From Brachybacterium nesterenkovii (GTDB taxonomy: Bacteria; Actinomycetota; Actinomycetes; Actinomycetales; Dermabacteraceae): a DNA stretch of 47,888 nucleotides. Below the pieces are notes generated by a model. It did no database searches and had not been told where the DNA came from. It saw only the letters and a program-made list of their open reading frames with translations. Below are positions 1-7,669 of the stretch, in pieces. Numbering within the stretch: the stretch's first letter is position 1; every line of letters begins with the position of its first letter. Where the stretch lies: NCBI RefSeq assembly GCF_900163655.1, contig NZ_FWFG01000059.1:1-47888 (forward strand), read 5' to 3'. The position numbers and the translations under genes were made by a program.

Positions 1-1240
1 CCGACATCCATCCTGACCGGCCAGTCCCAGACCAGCCAGATCCAGACTCACAGATCGCCTCGGTCGGGCCGTTGCTGGTGCCGGGGTGGTCGAAGTAGGC
101 CAGCACATCGAGGGCTCGGCGTTTCAGTGTCCGGCCGAGGGTGATGAGTTCTTTGAGCTGCTTGGGCACCCCGTCGGTGAGGTCGTCGATCACTGCCTGC
201 AGTTCTCGCTTCCCGGCAGCGCGGTCGGGATGGCGGTAGGCGGCGACGATCCGCTGGTAGACGCCCCAGGTCGCCTCGACCTCGACGTGCTCATCACTGG
301 CGAACACGGCCTTCAGGCGGGTGATCTGCTTGTCGGTGAGCAGGTCAGCGCCGGTGTGCAGCACGCGGCGGATCCCGTAGAGCGGGTCCCCGGACCGGCC
401 ACGATGGCCGAGGGTGGCCTGCTGGACGCGTTGGCGGCACTGATCGACCTTCTCGCCGGCCAGGGCAACGACGTGGAAGGGATCCATCACCGCTGTCGCC
501 TCGGGCAGCTCCTCGGCGGTCGCGGTCTTGAAACCGGAGAACCCGTCCATTGCGACGACCTCGACTCCGTCGCGGAACTCGGCGGTCTGGCCATCGAGCC
601 AGGCCTTGAACACCTTCTTCGAGCGCCCCGGGACCATGTCCAGAAGTCTGGAGGAGCCGGTGCCGTCGCGGATCGGGGTCAGGTCGATGATGACGGTGAC
701 GTATTTGCTGCCCCGGCGGGTATGGGACCACACGTGCTCGTCCACGCCGATCACACGGACCCCGTCGAACCGGGTGGGATCGTTGATCAACAGTTCCTGG
801 CCGGTGGCCAGAATCGCGTCGTTGGCGGTGTTCCAGGCGACCGCGAGCCCGGCGGCGATCCTTGCGACGGACAAGCGATCGATGACTACGCCCTTGAGCG
901 CCCACAGCGCTGCATGCCGGGAAAGGACCGCGCGAGGTTCGGCGGCGGCCGAGGTGTCCTGCCGCCACACGCTGCGACAGTCCGGGCACCGGTAGCGGCG
1001 CACTCTGACCTGCAACATCGTGGGCCTCCAGCCCATCGGGACGTGGGCGAGGCGACGGACGACGGTTCCTCGGGAGACGCCCTGCTGACCGCATTGGTGG
1101 CACCAGTTGTCCGGGTCGAGCACGCGGCATTCGAGGATCGAGCGGTCGGCGCCGATCGACTGTTTGGTCGCGGTCAGGCCCAGCCGATCGAGCTGGCAGA
1201 AGGTATCGAGATCGGGCGCGGTGAAGGTAGCGTTGGGCAC
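1..1240 (-). pseudogene. ISL3-family transposase, C-terminus missing
   Basis: This gene encoded the DDE transposase that moves the ISL3 element. The frame starts with GTG at 1240, preceded by GGAAG about ten bases upstream, and stays open to the window edge. The N-terminal part has the zinc-binding cysteines of the family (C38, C47/C50, C85/C88, with YRCPDC). The catalytic core shows IGVDEHVW (D167) and VVAMDGFSGF (D232). The family's GPTEAI motif, holding the likely catalytic Glu (about residue 394), is the last recognisable part. ISL3 enzymes normally continue with an N-G-R-L-E type segment and about 30 more residues. Here the sequence switches at position 52 to an unrelated Ser/Gly-rich reading, so the enzyme is probably dead. 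The stop codon lies outside the window. Confidence 0.85.
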
Positions 1241-1359
1241 GTCGAGGTCTTCCAGATGGCGAGCGTAGGAACTTCCATCTTCGGGAGACCTCGACGTCTA
1301 TCCCCGGACCGACGCGCCCACACCGCCATCGACCGCTACACCCTCATCTGTGAAGAGCC
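1..1359 (-). mobile_element. ISL3-family insertion sequence, one end only (truncated)
   Basis: The element carries an ISL3-type transposase read leftwards. Its outer end is taken as position 1359, because GGCTCTTC (read from 1359 leftwards) is a typical ISL3 terminal start and lies just before the broken tctA sequence. The other terminus is absent: similarity to ISL3 transposases stops at about position 53, right after the conserved GPTEAI motif, and the remaining 52 bases do not encode the usual C-terminus. Either the element is itself truncated or rearranged, or the contig is broken there. The target duplication cannot be checked because only one flank is present. Confidence 0.8.
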
Positions 1360-2508
1360 GGCATGGTCTCCTCGGTGCTCGTCGTCTTCCTCGCGCCCTG
1401 GCTCGCCGAGGTCTCCGCGAGCTTCGGCCCCGCCGAGTTCTTCGCCCTGGCGCTGTTCGCGTTCGTCGCCACCAGCTCCGTCGTCACCGACAGCGCCGTC
1501 AAGGGCCTGCTGTCCCTCGCGCTGGGACTGGCGATCGCCGTGGTCGGCATCGACGGCGTCTCCGGCGCCCCCCGCTTCACCATGGGCTCCCCGCTGCTGT
1601 TCGACGGCTTCTCGCTCGTGACCGTGACGGTGGGAATGCTCTCGCTCGGCGAGGTCATCTACGTGGCCTGCATCGCCCGCCACGCCGAGGGCGAGAGCGA
1701 GCTGCTGCGGCCCGCCGGGCGCCCGTGGCTGTCCGGTGCTGAGTTCCGCGAGGCCCTGCCCGCATGGTTGCGCGGCACCGCGATCGGCCTCCCCTTCGGC
1801 GTGATCCCCGCCGGCGGCTCCGAGATCCCCACCTTCCTCGCCTACGGCGCGGAGAAGCGGCTGGATGCCCGCCGCGCCGAGCCCCGCTTCGGCAAGGGCG
1901 CGATCCGCGGGCTCGCAGCCCCGGAGGCCGCGGGCAACGCGACCACCGGCATGTCGATGGACGCGCTGCTCGCGCTCGGCCTGCCGATCTCCGCGACCTC
2001 CGCGATCATCCTGTCGGCGTTCACGCAGTTCGGCCTGCCCTCCGGACCGCTGCTGTTCGAGAAGAAGCCCGAGCTGGTGTGGGCGCTGCTGGCGAGCTTC
2101 TTCATCGCGATGATCGTGCTGCTCATCATCAACATGCCCTTCGCGATGCTGTGGGCCAAGCTGCTGCTGATCCCCGAGCCCTACCTGTACGCCGGGATCA
2201 CCGTCTTCAGCGCCCTCGGCATCTACGCCTCGGGGTCCTCCATCGCGGATCTGCTGATCCTGCTGGTCATCGGCGTGGTCGCGTTCCTCATGCGCACCTT
2301 CGACTACCCGCTCGCGCCGCTCATCATCGGCATGGTGCTGGGCCCGCTCGCGGAGACGAACATGCGCGACGCGATCCAGAGCGCCGACGGGGACGTCTCC
2401 GCGCTCGTCTCGAGCCCGATCGCGATCGTGCTGTACGTGCTCATGGCCGGGGCGATCGCGCTCACGGCGTTCGCGAAGCTCAGCGGCCGGGCCGGCGCCC
2501 GGGCCTGA
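1360..2508 (+). pseudogene. tctA: TctA-family tricarboxylate transporter large subunit, 5' end lost to the IS
   Basis: TctA is the large membrane subunit of tripartite tricarboxylate transporters, which take up citrate-type acids with TctB and a periplasmic TctC. The remaining 381 codons (from ATG 1363) match the C-terminal three quarters of a TctA protein: long hydrophobic helices, [30 protein letters not shown] and LGLPISATSAIIL are typical. Full-length proteins are about 500 residues, so roughly the first 115-130 are missing. Sequence identity starts right at the ISL3 end (1359/1360), and an in-frame TGA at 1351-1353 inside the IS prevents any fusion. No tctB or tctC lies downstream. I infer that the IS inserted in tctA. 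The ATG at 1363 is an internal Met of the old gene. Confidence 0.8.
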
Positions 2509-2520
2509 GGGACGCCCGCG

Positions 2521-3273
2521 TCACCAGGCCGCCCGCGTCACCAGGCCGCCCGCCCCGAGGGCGTCCTCGCCGCGGCGTCGGGCGAGGGCCGTGTGCGGCC
2601 AGGTCATGAGAGCCCACACGAGCGCGATCAGCACCGCCTCCCACAGCAGGTAGAGCGGCCATCCGCCGAGGAGGTCGAGGATCGACGGCCCCTCGGGGGC
2701 GCGGCTCACGTAGGCGTAGTTGGCCCCCGTCAGCGCGTTCGCGGTCATCGCCACGAGCGCCCACAGGAGCGTCGCCGCGAACGAGACCGCGTACCCCCGC
2801 CAGGTGGGGCGGTAGCCGAGGCCCCAGACCAGCAGCACGGGCGCGATGAGGGCGATTGCGTGCAGCACCCAGTACGCGGCGTACTCGAGGCCCGGATGCG
2901 TCAGGTACACGAGGTCGGGGGTGAGGATCGCCTAGGTGTTGAGGGTCAGCCCCCAGAAGTAGGAGAGGGCGACGGCCCATCCGCTGCGGGTGATGAGGGC
3001 GACGGCGGTGATGACCCGCAGCGCGTCGGAGAAGTGGAAGGGGAGCGACTGCTCCACGTCCCACGTCTGCGGGAGGAAGCCCCACGCGGTCCAGGCGACG
3101 GTCAGGGCGAGCATCGACCAGCCGAGCCCCCGGGTCAGCGCCGCCTCCCGCGGCGTCCCGCGCATGCGGCGTCCCGCGATGACGGCGAGAGCCACGGCGG
3201 CGGCGATCACGGCGAGCGCCGCCAGGTGGGCGGCGCCGTACGGAGCCATGCGACCGAGGTCCGGGGCGTCCAC
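2521..3273 (-). pseudogene. YwaF/TIGR02206-type integral membrane protein with in-frame amber codon
   Basis: Two adjacent minus-strand reading frames are halves of one membrane protein in the same frame, separated only by a TAG at 2934-2932. The first half runs from GTG 3273, eight bases after a strong GGAAGGAG, and ends FWGLTLNT. The second continues AILTPDLVYLTHPG. In YwaF-family proteins a Gln usually sits at this point, so a CAG to TAG change explains the break. The intact protein would be about 250 residues with six or so membrane helices; its function is unknown in the family. The 3' end overlaps a 17-bp direct repeat (2518-2551). Amber suppression or a sequencing error would restore the protein; otherwise this is a recent pseudogene. 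Confidence 0.75.
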
Positions 3274-3406
3274 GCGGGCTCCTTCCTGCACGGGGCCCGG
3301 CGGGCGATGAACGGGCGGGGTGGGCGTGTCGTCCGACGAGCCTAGGCGACGGATCCTGCGAGGCCGCCGCGCCGCAGGAGCGGCGAGAGGACGACGGGCA
3401 GGACGA

Positions 3407-3440
3407 CGACGGGCGCCCCGCAGCAGCGGAGCGCCCGTCG
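3407..3440 (-). terminator. Hairpin terminator of the fructose operon
   Basis: CGACGGGCGC (3407-3416) pairs perfectly with GCGCCCGTCG (3431-3440) across a 14-base loop, 19 bases after the fruA stop codon. There is no U-tract, as is common for hairpin terminators in high-GC actinobacteria. Confidence 0.7.
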
Positions 3441-3458
3441 ACGGGGAAGGGGAGGGCG

Positions 3459-5624
3459 TCAGGCGGCGACGACCTCCGCGGCCTTCTTCGCCCCCGTCAT
3501 CTCCTTGAGGACGGTGACGAGCGCAGCCGAGATCAGCGTGCCGATCACGATCGCGAGCACATAGCCCCAGAAGGGGTTGATCGCGAAGAACACGAAGAAG
3601 CCGCCGTGGGGCGCCTGCGAGCCGACCGCGAGGGCCTCGCACAGGGCGCCGGTGACGGCGCCGCCGACCATCATCGAGGGGATCACACGCAGCGGATCGG
3701 CCGCGGCGAACGGGATCGCGCCCTCGGAGATGAACGCCGCGCCCAGCAGCCACGCCGTGGTGCCGTTCTCGCGCTCGGCCGGGGTGTACAGCTTCTTGCG
3801 CACCGCGGTGGACAGCGCCATCGCCAGCGGCGGCACCATGCCCGAGGCCATCACCGCGGCCATGACCTGGAACGAGGCGTCGGTGCCCTGGGACAGGCCC
3901 GCGGTCGCGAACAGGTACGCCGCCTTGTTGACGGGCCCGCCGAGGTCGAAGCACATCATCAGGCCCAGGATCGCGCCGAGGAGGATCGCCGAGGAGCCGC
4001 TCATGCCCTCCAGGGACGACTGCAGACCGCCCATGAGAGCCGCCAGCGGCTTGCCGAGGGCGAGGAACATCAGGCCGCCGACGACCAGCGAGGTGACCAG
4101 CGGGATGATGACGACGGGCATGAGGCCCGCGAGCCAGCGCGGCGGCTTGAAGCCGGTGAGCCACAGGGCGATGACGCCCGCGAGGATGCCCGAGATGAGA
4201 CCGCCGAGGAAGCCGGCGCCGATGGTCACGGACACGAAGCCGCCGATGAAGCCGGGGGCGATGCCCGGGCGGCCGGCGAGGCCGAAGGCGATGTAGCCCG
4301 CGAGCGCCGGGACCAGGAACTCCATGCCCGCCTTGCCGAGGGCGAACAGGACCGAGCCCAGGTAGAGCAGCAGACCCGAGGCCTGCGTGGTGGCCGCCCC
4401 GTTCGGACCCTCGTAGGCCACGTGCCCGGGCAGGTTCGTCAGCGAGTTCTCCACGGAGACCTTATCGAAGACGAACGCCATGTCGTACCCGCCGAGCAGG
4501 AAGCCGAGCGCCATGAGCAGGCCGCCCGCGGCGACGAACGGGATCATGTAGGAGACGCCGGTCATCACGGCCGCCTGGATGCGGCGCGGCCAGCTCGTCG
4601 TCTGCGCCTCACCGCTCGAGGAGGAGGCCGATGCGGACGCGGCGGCGCCGGTCACGCGGCGGGCGGCAGGATCCTTCGCGGCGGCGACGGCCTCGTCGAT
4701 CAGCTGCGGGCCGTGGGAGATGGCGCGCTTGACCGGGACCTCGACGAGCGGCATGCCCGCGAAGCGATCACGGCCGGAGATGTTGACGTCCGCGGCGATG
4801 ATGAGCGCCGAGGCGTCAGCGATCTGCTCGCTCGTGAACGGGTTGATCCCGCCCGAGCCCTGGGTCTCGACGTGCAGCTCGACGCCCTTGTCCGCGGCGG
4901 CGTTCTCGAGGGACTCGGCCGCCATGTACGTGTGGGCGATGCCCGTGGGGCACGAGGTGATCGCGAGCAGGACCGGGGCGTCGGCGGAGGCGCCCGCGGC
5001 GGACGCGGCGGCGGTGGCCGTCGCACCGGAGGCCGCCGCAACGGGCGCTCCGGCACCGGCGCCGTCCTCGGCGGGCTGCGCCGCCTGGGGCGCAGCGCTT
5101 CCCGCCGCACCTTCTGCCGCGCCTCCCGCCTCCGGCGCAGTGTTTCCCGCCTCCGGCGCAGTGCTTCCCGCCTCCGGCTCGATGATTCCCATGATCAGAT
5201 CCGATGCCTGCTCCGGCGTCCGGGCCGCGCGCAGGTCCGCGAGGAACTGCGGGCGGATCAGCGCCCGCGAGAGCTGGGCCAGCAGCTTCAGGTGCTGGTC
5301 ATCGGTGCCCGCCGGGGCCGCGATGCCGATCACCAGGTCGGCCGGGCCGTCGGAGGAGCCGAAATCGACCGGCTCGGACAGGCGGATCAGGCCGAGCGCC
5401 GCCTCGCGGACCGCCTCGGTGCGGCAGTGGGGGATCGCGAAGCCGCCGGGCATGCCGGTCGCGAAGGACTCCTCGCGCTTGAGGAGGCCCGCCTCGAGGC
5501 CGTCGCGCTCGGCGCGGCCCGAGGAGGCGATGAGATCGGCCATCGCCGCGATCACGGCGTGCTTGTCGCCGGGGGATGGGACGTCGAGCCGCACGAGCTG
5601 CGGCGTTATGAGGGGCTCGGACAT
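3459..5624 (-). CDS. fruA: PTS fructose-specific EIIABC component
   Basis: This 721-residue membrane protein imports fructose and phosphorylates it to fructose-1-phosphate using phosphate from HPr. Domain order is EIIA (about 1-150, phospho-His66 in GFAIPHCR), an Ala/Pro/Glu linker (150-215), EIIB (about 216-315, phospho-Cys225 in TSCPTGIAHTYMA) and EIIC (about 345-710, multiple membrane helices starting near IQAAVMTGVSYMIPF). All three active parts look intact. The linker holds three copies of a seven-residue EAGxTAP repeat, encoded by a 21-bp tandem repeat at 5124-5186. The start ATG is preceded by AAGGAGA. It is the last gene of a fruR-fruK-fruA operon, 120 bases after fruK. No HPr or EI gene is in the window, so these must be supplied elsewhere. 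Confidence 0.95.
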   Translation of the reverse strand: MSEPLITPQLVRLDVPSPGDKHAVIAAMADLIASSGRAERDGLEAGLLKREESFATGMPGGFAIPHCRTEAVREAALGLIRLSEPVDFGSSDGPADLVIGIAAPAGTDDQHLKLLAQLSRALIRPQFLADLRAARTPEQASDLIMGIIEPEAGSTAPEAGNTAPEAGGAAEGAAGSAAPQAAQPAEDGAGAGAPVAAASGATATAAASAAGASADAPVLLAITSCPTGIAHTYMAAESLENAAADKGVELHVETQGSGGINPFTSEQIADASALIIAADVNISGRDRFAGMPLVEVPVKRAISHGPQLIDEAVAAAKDPAARRVTGAAASASASSSSGEAQTTSWPRRIQAAVMTGVSYMIPFVAAGGLLMALGFLLGGYDMAFVFDKVSVENSLTNLPGHVAYEGPNGAATTQASGLLLYLGSVLFALGKAGMEFLVPALAGYIAFGLAGRPGIAPGFIGGFVSVTIGAGFLGGLISGILAGVIALWLTGFKPPRWLAGLMPVVIIPLVTSLVVGGLMFLALGKPLAALMGGLQSSLEGMSGSSAILLGAILGLMMCFDLGGPVNKAAYLFATAGLSQGTDASFQVMAAVMASGMVPPLAMALSTAVRKKLYTPAERENGTTAWLLGAAFISEGAIPFAAADPLRVIPSMMVGGAVTGALCEALAVGSQAPHGGFFVFFAINPFWGYVLAIVIGTLISAALVTVLKEMTGAKKAAEVVAA
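5124..5186 (-). repeat. 21-bp in-frame tandem repeat in the fruA linker, three copies
   Basis: Units at 5124-5144, 5145-5165 and 5166-5186 begin TCCCGCCTCCGGC. The first two differ at one base and the third diverges at its end. They encode seven-residue EAGxTAP-like repeats between EIIA and EIIB, so copy-number change would alter linker length without frameshift. Confidence 0.85.
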
Positions 5625-5744
5625 GGGATGTCTCCTTCGTCGTGCGTGCTCCCGGGGGAGCGGGTCGTGGCGGGCCGGGGCATCTGCGCCCCGGCGGGGT
5701 CGTGGCGGATGGGATGGGATGGGACGGGTGGTGCGGCGGACAGG

Positions 5745-6704
5745 TCAGAGCGGGCGGACGGTGCTCGGATCGGCATGCGCCTGATCGGGGCGCGGGATCG
5801 TCGTGCCCGGGAGGGCGACCGCCGCGCTGCCGTAGGCGACGGCCCGGGCGAGGCGGGACGGGGCGTCCTCGCCGCGGGCCAGGCCGATCAGGTACCCGGC
5901 GGTCGCGGAGTCCCCGGCGCCGACGGTCGAGATCACGCGCTCGGGAGCGGGGGCCGGGGCGAACCAGCTCCCCTCGGCCGAGGCGAGGAGGGCGCCGGCG
6001 CCGCCGAGCGTCACCAGCGCGGAGCCGAGGCCCTGGTCGAGGAGGGCACGGGCGGCATCGGCGATCGGAGCGAGCTCGCCTCGACCGGCCGCCTCCTCGA
6101 GCGCCGCGCCGTCGAGCCCGGTGAGCTGGCCCAGCTCCTCGGCGTTGGGCTTGAGCAGATCCGGCGCCGCGGCCGGGAACGCGGCCGCCAGCGCGGTGAG
6201 CGGGGCGTCGGACGTGTCGACCCCCACCCAGGCGCCGCGCTCGCGCAGCGCCCGGACCAGGCGCGCGTACTCGTCGCCGGGGAAGCCGGGGGCGAGGGAC
6301 CCCGAGAGCATCACGTGGTCGCCCTCGCCGGCGTGCTCGAGCAGCGCGGTCTCGAGCGCCGCGATCTCCTCGGCCGACAGCTCCGTGCCGGGCTCGTTGA
6401 TCTTCGTGGTCTCGTCCGGGGGCGAGAGCACCGTGATGTTCGTGCGCACCGCTCCGGCGACCGGCGTCGTCAGGAAGTCGACGCCCGCCTCCTGCAGGAG
6501 CACCGTGAAGCGGTCGGCGGCGGCGGCCGGGGCGATCGCGAGCGAGGGGACGCCGGCCCGGGCGGTGCCGAGGGCGACGTTGATGCCCTTGCCTCCCACC
6601 TGGGTCGTGTCCTCGACGATGCGGTGCACGCCGCCGGGCACGAGCGGCGTGCCCAGACGGACCGTGCGGTCGAGAGAGGGGTTGGCTGTCAGCGTGATGA
6701 TCAT
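5745..6704 (-). CDS. fruK: 1-phosphofructokinase
   Basis: FruK phosphorylates fructose-1-phosphate, the product of the fructose PTS, to fructose-1,6-bisphosphate in the cytoplasm. The 319-residue protein belongs to the PfkB/ribokinase family. It starts MIITLTANPSLDRT, as FruK/LacC proteins do, has the N-terminal GGKGINVA substrate motif, the ATP-site DLLKPNAEEL stretch and the C-terminal anion-hole signature STVGAGDSATAG with catalytic Asp265. Length is normal. The start codon overlaps the stop of the upstream DeoR regulator by four bases (ATGA, 6704-6701), indicating translational coupling. A 120-base gap separates it from fruA; that gap contains short GGGAT-type repeats near 5708-5727. Confidence 0.95.
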   Translation of the reverse strand: MIITLTANPSLDRTVRLGTPLVPGGVHRIVEDTTQVGGKGINVALGTARAGVPSLAIAPAAAADRFTVLLQEAGVDFLTTPVAGAVRTNITVLSPPDETTKINEPGTELSAEEIAALETALLEHAGEGDHVMLSGSLAPGFPGDEYARLVRALRERGAWVGVDTSDAPLTALAAAFPAAAPDLLKPNAEELGQLTGLDGAALEEAAGRGELAPIADAARALLDQGLGSALVTLGGAGALLASAEGSWFAPAPAPERVISTVGAGDSATAGYLIGLARGEDAPSRLARAVAYGSAAVALPGTTIPRPDQAHADPSTVRPL

Positions 6705-7474
6705 GCGCGGATGACCTCGATCCCGGAGTCGATGAGGGGGCGGACGATGGAGTCGGGCAGGGCGGCGTCGGAGACGACGGCGTCGATGTCCGCGGCGGTC
6801 GCGAACGTGACGAGATGGTGAGCGCCGGCCTTCGCGGAGTCGGCGAGGATCACGCGCAGGTCCGCGCGCTGGGCGATGGCGGCCTTCACGGCGCCCTCGG
6901 AGGGGTCGGGGGTGGTGAAGCCCTCGGCGTCTATGCCGTTGCAGCCGAGGAACGCGATGGCGGGGCGCAGCGTCCGGATCGCGTCGACGGTGGTCGCCCC
7001 GACGGCCGCGCCGGTCCCGGCCCGCAGCCGGCCGGGCAGCAGATGCACATCGGGCCGATCCGCGCTCGCGGGCAGGGCCATGGCCGCCCGGGCGATCTCC
7101 AGGCCGTGCGTGACGAGCACGCCGCGGCGCCCGCTCAGGTGGGGGACCAGGGCGGCGGTCGTCGAGCCCGCGTCGATGAGCACGGAGGCCTCCGGGTCCA
7201 CGGGCAGCAGCGCCCGTGCGGCGGCGGCGATGCGGCGCTTGGTCTCGACATTGGTGGAGCTGCGGGTCGCGAGGTCCGGCTCGATGACGGCGGTGCGGCG
7301 CGCGATCGCGCCGCCGTGGACGCGCACCAGCAGGGACTGCTCGGCCAGGCGGTCGAGGTCCCGGCGGACGGTCTCCGTGGTCACGCCGAAGGACTCCGCG
7401 AGCTCGGCCACGCCCACGCGCCCGGAGGCGTCGAGCGCGTCCAGGATCTGTCGGTGCCGCTGCTGCGCGTACAT
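6701..7474 (-). CDS. fruR: DeoR-family transcriptional regulator of the fructose operon
   Basis: This is a 257-residue DeoR-type repressor. Residues about 5-57 form the winged helix (MYAQQRHRQILDALD, then VTTETVRRDLDRL, the recognition helix), and residues about 75-235 form the sugar-phosphate-binding DeoR C-terminal domain (VLIDAGSTTAALV, AFLGCNGID). It is first in the operon and overlaps fruK by four bases. By analogy with other actinobacterial FruR proteins it probably senses fructose-1-phosphate or fructose-1,6-bisphosphate and represses its own operon; this is inferred from context, not visible in the sequence. A TAGTCT -10 (7528-7523, minus strand) and an AT-rich palindrome lie upstream. 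Confidence 0.88.
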   Translation of the reverse strand: MYAQQRHRQILDALDASGRVGVAELAESFGVTTETVRRDLDRLAEQSLLVRVHGGAIARRTAVIEPDLATRSSTNVETKRRIAAAARALLPVDPEASVLIDAGSTTAALVPHLSGRRGVLVTHGLEIARAAMALPASADRPDVHLLPGRLRAGTGAAVGATTVDAIRTLRPAIAFLGCNGIDAEGFTTPDPSEGAVKAAIAQRADLRVILADSAKAGAHHLVTFATAADIDAVVSDAALPDSIVRPLIDSGIEVIRA

Positions 7475-7522
7475 GGGGTCCGCCTGCGTCGTCGAAGGGG
7501 TGGTGCCGGTGCTGCTGAGACG

Positions 7523-7620
7523 AGACTAGCGCCGCAAGGCCACAGAAAGAAAGGAAAAACCAGGAAGAACAATATTGTTGCAGGTGGATCACTGCTGTGT
7601 CATGCACCACATCCGCTACA
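7523..7620. promoter_or_regulatory. Divergent promoter region between fruR and the BCCT carrier
   Basis: On the minus strand TAGTCT (7528-7523) with a weak TTCTTT 17 bases upstream is a candidate fruR promoter. On the plus strand TACAGT (7615-7620) is a candidate -10 for the BCCT gene, about 50 bases before its start. Between them, AACAATATTGTT (7568-7579) is a perfect 12-bp palindrome inside an A-rich stretch, very unusual in this GC-rich DNA and a good operator candidate for FruR or an osmotic regulator. Confidence 0.5.
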
Positions 7621-7669
7621 GTGTCCGGGCCTGACCTCGAACGCCGCGCACCTATGCCCCGGGAGAGAC

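Noticed and set aside
86-1621. Plus-strand 511-codon frame across the ISL3 element and tctA remnant
   Set aside because: It is antisense to the transposase and out of frame with tctA; no family similarity.
3606-6821. A 1071-codon open frame on the plus strand across fruA and fruK
   Set aside because: It is antisense to well-supported genes, is rich in Arg/Asp/Glu/Gly without domain order, and arises from the third-position GC bias.
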